Assembly: GCA_023015825.1 (NCBI GenBank)
Contig: JALKAW010000004.1
Location: 124,001 to 188,000 of the forward strand
Origin: Flavobacteriaceae bacterium S0862
Lineage (GTDB): Bacteria > Bacteroidota > Bacteroidia > Flavobacteriales > Flavobacteriaceae
Length of the DNA: 64,000 nucleotides
Reading direction: 5' to 3'
Part shown: in pieces, positions 9,601-18,913 of the stretch
How positions within the stretch are numbered: position 1 is the stretch's first letter
Layout: each line of letters begins with the position of its first letter
Program-made: the position numbers and the translations under genes
Notes under the pieces: model-generated
The model's database searches: none
What the model saw: the letters and a program-made list of their open reading frames with translations, nothing else
Told to the model about the DNA's origin: nothing

Positions 9601-11610
9601 ATGAAAAAAGCACTTTATTTCTCACTACTATTTTTATTATTAATTTCTTGTAAAACTGAAGATAATGTAGCAATTAATAAAATCGATTTTGATGGAATAT
9701 CAGAAACCATAAAACCAGGAGATAACTTTTTTGAATACGTTAATAAAACTTGGCTTGATGATGCTGTTATTGCTGACGACCAAGTAGGTGTTGGTTCATA
9801 TAGTTTTTTAAACATTCCTCAAAAAGAGTTGCTAGAAAACATTTTAACTGAAGTGTCTTCTAAAAATCATGAACCAGGGAGTATTGAACAAATGGTTGGA
9901 GATTTCTATGCATCTGGAATGGATATAGAAAGCATCAATAAACGTGGGTTTCAACCGCTGCAACCCACTTTTGATAAAATTGACGCAATCAATGATGTGG
10001 CTTCTTTGATGACCTTTGTTACTAATGAACTTAGTTCAGGTAATGGTTCTATGATAAGTATGTATGTATCTCCAGATAATGAAAATAGTAACGTCAATAT
10101 GCTTCATTTTGGTCAAGCAGGATTAGGCTTGCCAGATCGAGATTACTATTTTAAATCAGATGCTGCAACTGTTGCAATTCAAGAGGCTTATAAAACATAC
10201 TTAACGACATTATTTACCTTATCTGAACAACAAGATGCTGAAAAAAGTGCGTCTATTGTATATAATATTGAAAAAAAATTAGCCGAATCGCATAAAACAA
10301 GAATTGAACGCAGGAATGTAAAGGCAAATTATAATAAAATGTCTATTGCTGATATTGATAGTAGTCATCCTAATGTTGGCTGGGCAAAAATGTTATCGCA
10401 ATTAAAGTTAGAAGCTGATTCTGTAGATATTAAACAACCTGATTATTATTCTACTTTGAATAAGATGTTGGTGTCAACTCCAATTTCAGATTGGAAAATG
10501 TATTTAAAAGCTGGAACATTATCTAATTATGCAGATATATTGAGTAAGCCTTTTGAAACGGCTAACTTTGAATATGCAAAGGTGTTGTATGGACAATCCA
10601 TTCAGAAAACACGTGCGCAATTAATGGTGCAGAAAGTAGACAGACAACTAGGTTTTGCACTTGGACAGTTATATGTGAAAAGATATTTTAATGAGGATGC
10701 TAAACAGCGAGTATTAGATTTAGTGAATAATTTACAAAAGGCTTTCGAAAACAGAATCAATCAATTAGATTGGATGAGTGATGTCACTAAAGAACAAGCA
10801 AAAGAGAAATTATATACGATTACAAAAAAAATTGGGTACCCAGATGTTTGGAAAACATACGATGCTAACATTAAAAGAGATGACTTTTTTGAAAATGTCA
10901 TTGCCTTGAATCAAAATGCATATAGATATAATATTGCAAAATTAAATAAAGCACCAAATCGAGATGAATGGGGAACAACACCATCTACAGTCACAGCTTA
11001 TTATAATCCACCACTAAATGAAATCGTTTTTCCTGCTGGAATACTACAGTTTCCTTATTTTGACATCACTGCAGATGATGCTGTTAATTATGGAGGAATA
11101 GGCATGGTAATTGGTCATGAATTAACACATGCCTTTGATGATCAAGGAGCACAGTATGATAAAGATGGAAATGTAAAAAACTGGTGGACAGATGAAGATT
11201 ACACAAAATTTAAAGCCAAAACACAGCAAATGATTGACAGGTATAGTTCGTTTACTGTTTTAGACAGTCTTCATCTTAAAGGTGCTTTAACAGTAGGGGA
11301 GAATACTGCTGATAATGGAGGTATTTCAATTGCTTATGATGCCTTTAAACTAACAGAGCAAGGTAAGGGTAATACTAAAATTCAAGGCTTTACGCCAGAT
11401 CAGCGTTTCTTTTTATCAATTGCCAGAATATGGCGCGTTAAAACTAGAGATGCTTACTTGAGTAATTACATTAAAACCAATTCACACTCGCCACCAATTT
11501 GGCGTGTAAATGGACCATTAATGAACTTCACACCTTTTTACGAAGCATTTAATGTACAACCAGGAGATAAAAATTATAAGCCAGAATCTGAAAGGATTAA
11601 GATTTGGTAA
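9601..11610 (+). CDS. M13 family metallopeptidase, lipoprotein
   Basis: Start placed at 9601 rather than the in-frame ATG at 9535, because 9601 opens a clean lipoprotein signal (MKKALYFSLLFLLLISC). About 669 residues, normal for M13 (neprilysin/PepO). Zinc site VIGHELTHAFDDQG (His-Glu-x-x-His near 506) and the third ligand in GENTADNGG (about 566); the C-terminal region has the conserved RVNGPLMN. An envelope-anchored endopeptidase for peptides, cotranscribed or paired with the S9 peptidase upstream. Confidence 0.9.
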   Translation: MKKALYFSLLFLLLISCKTEDNVAINKIDFDGISETIKPGDNFFEYVNKTWLDDAVIADDQVGVGSYSFLNIPQKELLENILTEVSSKNHEPGSIEQMVGDFYASGMDIESINKRGFQPLQPTFDKIDAINDVASLMTFVTNELSSGNGSMISMYVSPDNENSNVNMLHFGQAGLGLPDRDYYFKSDAATVAIQEAYKTYLTTLFTLSEQQDAEKSASIVYNIEKKLAESHKTRIERRNVKANYNKMSIADIDSSHPNVGWAKMLSQLKLEADSVDIKQPDYYSTLNKMLVSTPISDWKMYLKAGTLSNYADILSKPFETANFEYAKVLYGQSIQKTRAQLMVQKVDRQLGFALGQLYVKRYFNEDAKQRVLDLVNNLQKAFENRINQLDWMSDVTKEQAKEKLYTITKKIGYPDVWKTYDANIKRDDFFENVIALNQNAYRYNIAKLNKAPNRDEWGTTPSTVTAYYNPPLNEIVFPAGILQFPYFDITADDAVNYGGIGMVIGHELTHAFDDQGAQYDKDGNVKNWWTDEDYTKFKAKTQQMIDRYSSFTVLDSLHLKGALTVGENTADNGGISIAYDAFKLTEQGKGNTKIQGFTPDQRFFLSIARIWRVKTRDAYLSNYIKTNSHSPPIWRVNGPLMNFTPFYEAFNVQPGDKNYKPESERIKIW

Positions 11611-11633
11611 TGCAATTCTTTTATTCAATAAAA

Positions 11634-11659
11634 TAGCTTTGAAATTTGTTATAAAGCTA
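11634..11659. terminator. Weak stem-loop between convergent genes
   Basis: TAGCTTT and AAAGCTA pair around a 12-base loop between the M13 gene and the convergent esterase gene. There is no long T-run, so a terminator role is uncertain. Confidence 0.3.
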
Positions 11660-11694
11660 CATGTGTAAAGCAATAAATAAGGTCTTGCAAATAA

Positions 11695-12441
11695 CTATGG
11701 GTTGATTACAGTTTCTAATGTTTCCCAAACAGTATTTGCTACAATTTTATGACCTTCAATTGTGGGATGAATGCCATCACTTTGATTTAATTCAGCAATG
11801 CCTCCAACATCTTTTAAAATAAAAGGAATAAGTTTTAAATTATTTTTCTTTGCTAAATCAACGAAAATACTTCTGAATTCAGAGGTGTAATCTTGTCCCA
11901 TATTAGGAGGTAATTCCATACCAGCTAAAATTATAGTTGTATTCGGGTTTTTTTCACGTACTACATCAATAATGGCCTGAAGATTAGCCCGTGTTTCAGC
12001 TAAAGGAACACCACGCAATCCATCGTTAGCGCCAAGTTCTAAAATAAAAATATCAATCATTTGGTTAAGAACCCATTGTATCCTGCTTCTGCCACCTGCC
12101 GTAGTTTCTCCACTTAAGCCCGAATTTACTACCACATAATCTAAGCCCAAAGAATCAATCTTAGTTTGAAGCACACTAGGGAAAGCATCATTGCTGTCAT
12201 CTAGACCGTAGCCAGCGGTAATGCTATCTCCAAAACATAAAATAGTTTTTTTTGTGCTTGTTGCTTCAAGTGTACTATTGGACTCTACAGCTGAGACTTC
12301 TTCAAACTTATTTTTAGTATTACTTGAATCGCCACAAGAAAGAACAACTAAAGCCATCATAAAATAACAAAACTTTAAGAATTTCCATTCAATAAGAGTA
12401 GGTGCATTTAAAAACGTTTGTATATTTTTAGCCTTATACAT
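11695..12441 (-). CDS. tesA: TesA-type GDSL arylesterase/lysophospholipase, lipoprotein
   Basis: SGNH-hydrolase. Block I is FGDSITAGYG, block II NSGLSGETTAGG, block III LELGANDGLRG, and block V DGIHPTIEGH with the catalytic Asp-His. A hydrophobic stretch ending LSCGDS gives a lipoprotein signal. Start placed at 12441 (MYKAKN), because the upstream ATG at 12474 would overlap the divergent ABC gene; the true start may be further inside. It is divergent from an ABC ATPase and FtsX-like permease in the same layout as E. coli tesA-ybbA-ybbP, so it probably works with that transporter on membrane-extracted lipids or esters. Confidence 0.85.
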   Translation of the reverse strand: MYKAKNIQTFLNAPTLIEWKFLKFCYFMMALVVLSCGDSSNTKNKFEEVSAVESNSTLEATSTKKTILCFGDSITAGYGLDDSNDAFPSVLQTKIDSLGLDYVVVNSGLSGETTAGGRSRIQWVLNQMIDIFILELGANDGLRGVPLAETRANLQAIIDVVREKNPNTTIILAGMELPPNMGQDYTSEFRSIFVDLAKKNNLKLIPFILKDVGGIAELNQSDGIHPTIEGHKIVANTVWETLETVINP

Positions 12442-12467
12442 GAGTTGTAGAATAAATTTAAATTTAT

Positions 12468-13157
12468 ATGCCAAAGATATTAAAGATTAATGGGCTAGAA
12501 AAAAGATATACTAGCGGTTCTAAACAATTAACAGTTTTAAGAAATGTGTCATTTGATGTTGAAAAAGGTCAAACTTTTTCTATTGTTGGGCCTTCTGGTA
12601 GCGGAAAGACAACCCTATTAGGTTTATGTGCTGGTCTAGATAAACCAGATGCTGGTACCGTAGAATTATGCGGTTATGATTTAAATACATTAAATGAAGA
12701 TGAGCGTGCACAATTACGAAATAAGGAAGTGGGTTTTATTTTTCAAAATTTTCAATTGCTCCCAACCCTTACTGCTCTTGAAAATGTAAGCGTGCCTTTA
12801 GAATTACAAGGCTCAAATAATGCTGTTTCAGTAGCTAAAACGTTATTAGAAAAAGTGGGCTTAATAGATCGTTTACATCATTATCCATCACAATTATCGG
12901 GAGGAGAACAACAACGCGTTGCTTTGGCTAGAGCGTTTTCAAATACACCTTCTATTTTATTTGCGGATGAACCTACAGGTAATTTAGACGAGGAAACGGG
13001 AGAAAAAGTTATTCAACTACTGTTTGAGCTCAATAAGGATGCAGGGACTACTTTGGTTATTATTTCACACGATTTAGACTTGGCAAACAGAACACAACAA
13101 ATATTGAGGCTTAAAGGCGGTCAAGTTATTACTAACGAACCTACAGCAATATCTTGA
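12468..13157 (+). CDS. ABC transporter ATP-binding protein, YbbA/LolD-type
   Basis: 229 residues. Walker [14 protein letters not shown]-loop [12 protein letters not shown], signature [14 protein letters not shown], Walker [15 protein letters not shown], and the H-loop ISHD. This MacB/LolD-type ATPase normally works with FtsX-domain permeases. Its stop overlaps the permease start (TTGA) and it is divergent from the TesA-type esterase, 26 bases apart, matching the E. coli ybbAP-tesA arrangement. Confidence 0.88.
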   Translation: MPKILKINGLEKRYTSGSKQLTVLRNVSFDVEKGQTFSIVGPSGSGKTTLLGLCAGLDKPDAGTVELCGYDLNTLNEDERAQLRNKEVGFIFQNFQLLPTLTALENVSVPLELQGSNNAVSVAKTLLEKVGLIDRLHHYPSQLSGGEQQRVALARAFSNTPSILFADEPTGNLDEETGEKVIQLLFELNKDAGTTLVIISHDLDLANRTQQILRLKGGQVITNEPTAIS

Positions 13158-15697
13158 ATAAACAAATATTAACATCAAAAGGGAGTACATCATGGCTCTT
13201 TAAAATGGCATGGCGTGATGCTAAAGCAAGTAAAGTGCGTTTAGTACTATTTATGGCGTCCATCGTTTTGGGTATTGCAGCTGTAGTATCTATCCAATTG
13301 TTTAGCCAGAATCTAAAGGACAATATACAGCTACAATCTAAAGCCTTAATGGGTGCCGATTTCATTATAGATAGCAGACAAGCACCTAAAGAGCGTGCTC
13401 AGGCCATTATCGATTCTTTAAAACCTGATGCCTCAGAAGTAAACTTTGTCTCTATGATTGCCTTTCCAAAGAATGGTGGTACTAAACTAGTGCGCGTTCG
13501 TGGTTTAAAAGGTGCTTTCCCATTTTATGGTACGATTGATACACAGCCAATTTCTGCCGCATCAAACTACCAAGAAACAGGCAGTGCGTTGGTAGATGCT
13601 ACGCTCATGCTGCAGTTCAATGTTAAACCTGGCGATTCTATTAAAATAGGGGAGTTAACCTTGCCAATTTCTGGTGCTTTAAAGGCAATCCCTGGAAGTA
13701 CAGCTATTTCTAGTTCTGTAGCACCTCCAATTGTTATTCCTTATCAATATTTAGATCAAACACAGCTTTTGCAATTTGGTAGTCGCAAAGAATATCAATT
13801 TTTTTATAAAGCACCAACATTAGATTTAGACCAATTAGAAAATCGACTAGAACCTATGTTGGATGCCGAAAACGCCGATTTAGACACACACACAAGCACT
13901 AGTCGTCGATTAGGTCGTCGTTATGACAATGTAGGTAAGTTTTTAAATCTAGCAGCGTTTATTGCTTTGTTATTAGGATGTGTTGGTATTGCAAGTTCTG
14001 TAAATATTTATATCAAAGAAAAACTAAAAGCTGTTGCTGTTTTAAAATGCATGGGAACTTCAAGAAGACAAAGCTTTTTAATCTTTCTTATACAAATCTC
14101 TGGAATAGGCATTATTGGTGGTTTTATAGGTACAGCCATTGGTGTAGTACTTCAGGAACTCTTTCCTTACATATTAAAAGAATTTTTACCATTTGATGTC
14201 GATATAAGTATTACAATACAACCATTAATTATGGGTGTTTTACTAGGTTTATTAATGTCTGTATTATTTGCATTATTGCCATTAATGCGCACTTGGTATG
14301 TGTCTCCTTTAGAAGTGTTACGCATTGGTGGCGCTTCACTAGAAAAACCAAAGAAGGCAAGATTTGTGGTCTTTCTTGTAATAATCTTATTTTTGTTTTT
14401 GTTTTCTTTTTGGTTACTCAATGACGCGCTATATGCATTTGCTTTTGTAATTGGTATTTTGGTGACCTTTGCAATTTTGGCTAGTATTTCCGTATTATCA
14501 ATGAAAGCGGTAAAAGCCTATTTTCCAAAACGTGCAGATTTTACGGTTCGCCAAAGCTTATTAAACTTATTTCGTCCTAACAATCAAACCTTAGTATTAA
14601 TAGTCGCTATAGGTTTAGGTACTTTTTTAATAAGCACCTTATATTTCACCAAAGACATTTTATTATCCAAAACAGATGTTGGTCAAATGTCTGAAAATGC
14701 CAATCTCATTACATTAGATGTACAGAGTAACCAGCTTGATGCTGTGGTAAAAACATTTCAAACTAATAACTTGAAAGTTATAGATAACATTCCTTTAGTA
14801 ACTATGCGTATGCACAGTATTAAGGGAAAACCTGTTAATGCACTACGTCAAGATAGCACAAGGCAAGTAAGAGGTTGGATATTGAATCATGAATTTAGAA
14901 CAACGTATCGAGAAGCACTAATTGTATCCGAAGAACTAATATTAGGGGAGTGGATTCCGACCCATAAACCTGAGGATCCTATTAAAATTTCAATTTCAGA
15001 CAATCTTGCAGCTGACGCCAAATTAACAATAGGCGATCCTATTGTTTTCAATGTGCAAGGTGTCCTTATGGAAACTACAGTTGGTAGTATTAGAAAAGTG
15101 GATTGGGGTAACTTACAGCTTAATTTTTTAATAGTGTTTCCTAAAGGTGTGTTAGAAAATGCACCGCAGTTTAATGTATTAACCACCTATGCACCTAATG
15201 AAGAAAGATCAGCAGTTGTGCAACGTGATTTGGTCTCAAATTTCCCTAATGTTTCTATTATAGATCTTAGGCAAGTTTATAATATCGTAGAAGATATATT
15301 AGACAAGGTCTCTTGGATTATCAATTTTATGGCCTTTTTCAGTATTCTTACTGGTATTATTGTTTTAATTGGTTCTGTACGAAATAGTAAATATCAACGC
15401 ATCAAGGAAAGTGTGTTACTTAGAACTTTGGGAGCTAAAAACAAGCAAATATTAAAAATTTCAGCACTTGAATATCTGTTTTTAGGCATTTTAGGCAGTT
15501 TAGTTGGCATCCTACTGGCACTTGCAAGTAGTTTTCTATTAGCTATTTTGGTTTTTAAAGAGCCATTTATACCATCTCTTATACCGTTTATAGTGTTTTT
15601 ACCTGGAATCTCACTATTGGTATTAGGAATTGGATTGAGTAATATTCAGAGTGTTTTAAGAAGTTCTCCGCTGGAAGTATTGCGAAGAGAAGTATAA
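13154..15697 (+). CDS. ABC transporter permease, YbbP-type, two FtsX domains
   Basis: 847 residues. An N-terminal membrane helix (about 30-50) and a periplasmic region precede three helices (about 265-395), then a second set of FtsX-type helices (about 410-440 and 725-835); the protein ends in SPLEVLRREV, a motif typical of these permeases. The start is TTG at 13154, overlapping the ATPase stop; an ATG at 13205 (MAWRDAKASK) is a plausible alternative. Expected to use ATP hydrolysis to move or extract lipids or hydrophobic compounds in the inner membrane, with the esterase as partner. Confidence 0.82.
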   Translation: MNKQILTSKGSTSWLFKMAWRDAKASKVRLVLFMASIVLGIAAVVSIQLFSQNLKDNIQLQSKALMGADFIIDSRQAPKERAQAIIDSLKPDASEVNFVSMIAFPKNGGTKLVRVRGLKGAFPFYGTIDTQPISAASNYQETGSALVDATLMLQFNVKPGDSIKIGELTLPISGALKAIPGSTAISSSVAPPIVIPYQYLDQTQLLQFGSRKEYQFFYKAPTLDLDQLENRLEPMLDAENADLDTHTSTSRRLGRRYDNVGKFLNLAAFIALLLGCVGIASSVNIYIKEKLKAVAVLKCMGTSRRQSFLIFLIQISGIGIIGGFIGTAIGVVLQELFPYILKEFLPFDVDISITIQPLIMGVLLGLLMSVLFALLPLMRTWYVSPLEVLRIGGASLEKPKKARFVVFLVIILFLFLFSFWLLNDALYAFAFVIGILVTFAILASISVLSMKAVKAYFPKRADFTVRQSLLNLFRPNNQTLVLIVAIGLGTFLISTLYFTKDILLSKTDVGQMSENANLITLDVQSNQLDAVVKTFQTNNLKVIDNIPLVTMRMHSIKGKPVNALRQDSTRQVRGWILNHEFRTTYREALIVSEELILGEWIPTHKPEDPIKISISDNLAADAKLTIGDPIVFNVQGVLMETTVGSIRKVDWGNLQLNFLIVFPKGVLENAPQFNVLTTYAPNEERSAVVQRDLVSNFPNVSIIDLRQVYNIVEDILDKVSWIINFMAFFSILTGIIVLIGSVRNSKYQRIKESVLLRTLGAKNKQILKISALEYLFLGILGSLVGILLALASSFLLAILVFKEPFIPSLIPFIVFLPGISLLVLGIGLSNIQSVLRSSPLEVLRREV

Positions 15698-15767
15698 ACC
15701 AATTAAATTCATAAAAAAATCATGTATCTTTAAGGTATATTTTTTAAGCTAAAATCACATCCAATCT

Positions 15768-16718
15768 ATGAAGTATTTCCCACTTATGTCTTGCCTGTTT
15801 GTTTTATTATTCTTTGGTTGCAATGAGGTTAATCCAAAGGGCGAAAAAGAGGTGCGTGAGTTTGTAAAACAATGGAACGATGCGCATACACAAATAAAGT
15901 CACCTTACCTAGAACGCTACTATATGGATGTAGTAAATTATTACGAAAAAGAACGCACCAAAAACCAAGTGCAGCAAGATAAGAATTTGTTGTTTCAACA
16001 ATTTCCTGACTATACACAGCGTATTTTAGATGACCAACTTATTATCACGAAAGAGGCAGGAAGCTATTTGGTGACGTTTACCAAACGAGTCAACTACAAT
16101 GGGATTGAAGCAGATTATACCTCGTATCTTTCTGTAATTGCTAAAAATGGCACTTTTAAAATACTGCGAGAAGGTGTTGCTAAAAATGCTAAAAATCTTG
16201 ATGCTCCCATTTTTCCAAGTAATCGCGAAAATAATATGTTTAGCTCTAATAACAGGCAGCTGTTTGGAGACTTTAATGGTGACGGTCTATCAGACTATGC
16301 CTCTGTTATCTCTCCAGAAATAAGTTCTACTACAAAAACGGATGTTAAAAACAATGATGCTGTACAATGTAAAGGAGAATGTAATAGTGTGATTGTTTTT
16401 AGTAATAAGGACTTAGAGGCTATCACAATCAAAGGTGCATACAAATCACAATTAGAAAATCTTAAGGATCTTAATAGCGATGGCGCAGATGAGATTGGTT
16501 TTTGGGATATTAAACCCACCACCAAGAGCCTCTATGTTTTTAATGCATTAAATAGTACTTTACTTAGTGAGCCTATTATAATTAATACCACCGTCCATAA
16601 AAACCTTAACCTTATTGACGTTTTTAAAAAAACGGGACCAAATAAAATTACAGTAACATATAGTGCACAAGTCAATGGAAAATGGATATTAAAAAGCGAG
16701 GTGATTACACTGGACTAG
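15768..16718 (+). CDS. Hypothetical lipoprotein with FG-GAP-like calcium loops
   Basis: 316 residues. Lipoprotein signal with Cys at 19 (VLLFFGC). The N-terminal half is an unrecognised alpha/beta region rich in charged residues. The C-terminal half has two DxNxDG loops, DFNGDGLSD (about 167) and DLNSDGADE (about 236), as in FG-GAP/VCBS or EF-hand-like repeats that bind calcium. No family name can be given with confidence. It sits alone 70 bases after the ABC permease. Confidence 0.6.
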   Translation: MKYFPLMSCLFVLLFFGCNEVNPKGEKEVREFVKQWNDAHTQIKSPYLERYYMDVVNYYEKERTKNQVQQDKNLLFQQFPDYTQRILDDQLIITKEAGSYLVTFTKRVNYNGIEADYTSYLSVIAKNGTFKILREGVAKNAKNLDAPIFPSNRENNMFSSNNRQLFGDFNGDGLSDYASVISPEISSTTKTDVKNNDAVQCKGECNSVIVFSNKDLEAITIKGAYKSQLENLKDLNSDGADEIGFWDIKPTTKSLYVFNALNSTLLSEPIIINTTVHKNLNLIDVFKKTGPNKITVTYSAQVNGKWILKSEVITLD

Positions 16719-16834
16719 CAAAAAGTTTCTTTTACTAGAATAGATGAAATGGTTTGTGAGTAATACTATTATCCAACAAATGTTTAATTTAGTTTTTATA
16801 TATTAACAACAGCAATTAATTAATCCAATATTTT

Positions 16835-17890
16835 ATGAGTCATACAGTCGTTAAGGCATACGGAACAGAATCCGCAGAAGCTGAGTTAAAGCAACTACAA
16901 ATTAATAGAAGAGCAGTTACCGAAAAGGATATTGAAATTGATATACTATATTGTGGTGTATGTCATTCCGATTTGCATTTTGCACGCAATGATTGGGGAA
17001 TGACGCAATATCCAGTAGTACCAGGCCACGAAATTGTAGGTAAGGTTACTCAAATTGGTTCTGGTGTTTCTAAACATAAAATAGGAGATATCGTAGCAGT
17101 TGGCTGTTTGGTAGATTCATGCAGAACTTGTAAAAACTGTAAAGACGATTTAGAACAATACTGCCCAGAATGGGTAGGCACTTATGGTGGTTATGATAAA
17201 CATTTAGATACAAATACACATGGAGGGTATTCCGAAACTATTGTAGTTGGCGAAGCCTTTGTATTAAGCGTACCTAAAAACCTTGATTTAGCAGGTATTG
17301 CTCCTGTATTATGTGCAGGCATTACAACGTGGTCTCCATTACGTCATTGGAATGTAGGGGAAGATAGTAAAGTCGCAGTAATTGGTTTAGGAGGTTTAGG
17401 ACACATGGCAATTAAGCTAGCTGTTGCTTTAGGAGCAGATGTAACCTTATTTTCACGATCAACCAATAAAATAGAGGATGCTAAAGCCTTAGGTACTCAT
17501 CAAGTCATTATTTCAACAGATGAAAGTGAGATGGAAAAAGTCTTGGGTAAATTTGATATGATTATAGATACAGTTCCTTATGAACATGATTTAAACCCAT
17601 ATATCGGAACATTAAATACCAATGGTACATTGGTTGTTGTGGGCTATTTAGGACCTTTAGACCCTATGGTAATGACTGTACCTTTAATTATGGGACGTAA
17701 AAGTGTTGCAGGATCCCTAATTGGTGGTATTGCCGAAACACAAGAGTTATTGGATTTTTGTGGGAAGCATAACATTACCTCAGATGTAGAAGTTATTAAT
17801 ATGCAAGAGATTAATACAGCTTACGAACGCATGCTAAAAAGTGATGTTAAGTATCGTTTTGTAATAGATATGAAATCACTTAAAAGTTAG
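16835..17890 (+). CDS. Zinc-dependent NAD(P) alcohol dehydrogenase, YahK/CAD type
   Basis: 351 residues. Catalytic zinc site CGVCHSDLHFA and GHEIVG; structural zinc Cys cluster SCRTCKNCKDDLEQYC; Rossmann motif GLGGLGHMAIKLA. The pattern is that of the cinnamyl alcohol dehydrogenase/YahK group, which reduces a broad range of aldehydes with NADPH in the cytosol. Length is normal. It lies directly before the first C repeat. Confidence 0.88.
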   Translation: MSHTVVKAYGTESAEAELKQLQINRRAVTEKDIEIDILYCGVCHSDLHFARNDWGMTQYPVVPGHEIVGKVTQIGSGVSKHKIGDIVAVGCLVDSCRTCKNCKDDLEQYCPEWVGTYGGYDKHLDTNTHGGYSETIVVGEAFVLSVPKNLDLAGIAPVLCAGITTWSPLRHWNVGEDSKVAVIGLGGLGHMAIKLAVALGADVTLFSRSTNKIEDAKALGTHQVIISTDESEMEKVLGKFDMIIDTVPYEHDLNPYIGTLNTNGTLVVVGYLGPLDPMVMTVPLIMGRKSVAGSLIGGIAETQELLDFCGKHNITSDVEVINMQEINTAYERMLKSDVKYRFVIDMKSLKS

Positions 17891-17927
17891 TTTTATCTAT
17901 AGCTATATACAAAGCGTGACATAAATA

Positions 17928-18204
17928 AAATGTACTATAATGTTCTGCGTTATGTAACTTGAGCTTTGCATAAAAGCAGGGCAGAACGTTAAGAAAAGGT
18001 CTGGTAGACCTTTATAGTGAATGAGCCAGCTGGCGCTTTGGCATACAACAGTTTCTTGAAAAAATCTATTCTCAAAAGTTTCTTCTACAATATTAATGAC
18101 ATCGAGTTTGCGAGATGCATGAACTCCTCTAAAACAATATTAACCTTGTGAATAAACACTTTTTATGCGACGACGTAGGAGGGAAGCGTAATGTGTGTGA
18201 AATG
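17928..18204 (-). repeat. C repeat, copy 1 (3' side of LytTR regulator 1)
   Basis: 277-bp copy of a non-coding repeat also found at 32082-32299 and 36507-36726. It ends 4 bases from the stop of the LytTR gene, in the same orientation relative to that gene as the other copies. It holds a hairpin AAAGGTCT-GGT-AGACCTTT (17995-18013), the palindrome GCCAGCTGGC (18025-18034), the block GACATCGAGTTTGCGAG, and near the gene GGAGGGAAGCG. The left edge TGTACTATAATGTTCTGCG then TTATGTAA is the inverted counterpart of the B-repeat tail. It fills the intergenic region between two convergent genes. Confidence 0.85.
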
Positions 18205-18208
18205 GTAA

Positions 18209-18913
18209 TTAACTGCTATATAGCTTATTAATTCTACTTTTATAAGTCTGCCCAATAGGTATTTTATGTTCATTAATTAGAATGCGATTACCCTCAATAA
18301 ATTTTATTTTATCAATCGCTACAATAAAAGATTTATGGACACGTAAAAATTTATTTGAAGGCAATAATTCATCAAAATCAGATATTTTTTCATGACTCAC
18401 AATCATTTCATCTTTAAGAAATAGTTTAGTATAGTTTCCATATGCTTCTATATATAGCAAGTGGTTCAAGTCAATTTGATGGTGTTTTTTATCTCCTTTT
18501 ACAAAAAAACGAGTTGAGCTATCTGTTGCACTAGAAACTTCTTTAATAATCGTTTTTGTTGTTTGTTTTTCTGAAACCTTATTTACAGCTTTAACCAAGC
18601 GATCAAAACTAAATGGCTTTAAAATATAATCGACAACATTTAGCTCAAAGCCTTCTAAGGCATGTTCTTTATAAGCAGTTGTAATAATAGTTTTTGGTGG
18701 ATTTGTCAATGTTTTCAAGAAATCTAAACCTTTAAGTTTTGGCATATTAATATCTAAAAACATAAAATCTACCGTGCTTTCATTTAAAAACTGCATCGCT
18801 TCCATGGCATTGTAACAATTCTTTTCTAACTGCACATGAGGTAACATACTGCAGAATTCTTCAATAATTTCATGTGCTAAAGGCTCATCATCAATGATTA
18901 TAAATTTAAGCAT
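18209..18913 (-). CDS. LytTR response regulator 1
   Basis: 234 residues. Receiver domain with acidic pocket DDE (8-10), phospho-acceptor Asp 54 (FLDINMPKLKG) and Lys in ILKPFSF. A LytTR DNA-binding domain (about 135-232) follows, with the typical YIEAYGNYTKLF and FLRVHKSFIVA. Overlaps the upstream kinase gene by 8 bases. LytTR proteins bind pairs of ~9-bp direct repeats spaced about two helical turns; such repeats occur at 20098-20124 and 23288-23314. It is a close paralogue of regulator 3 (36753-37454). Confidence 0.92.
   Translation of the reverse strand: MLKFIIIDDEPLAHEIIEEFCSMLPHVQLEKNCYNAMEAMQFLNESTVDFMFLDINMPKLKGLDFLKTLTNPPKTIITTAYKEHALEGFELNVVDYILKPFSFDRLVKAVNKVSEKQTTKTIIKEVSSATDSSTRFFVKGDKKHHQIDLNHLLYIEAYGNYTKLFLKDEMIVSHEKISDFDELLPSNKFLRVHKSFIVAIDKIKFIEGNRILINEHKIPIGQTYKSRINKLYSS

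Noticed and set aside
13978-14196. 72-codon frame inside the YbbP-type permease gene
   Set aside because: It is an out-of-frame shadow of the permease, rich in Cys and Trp with no start context.
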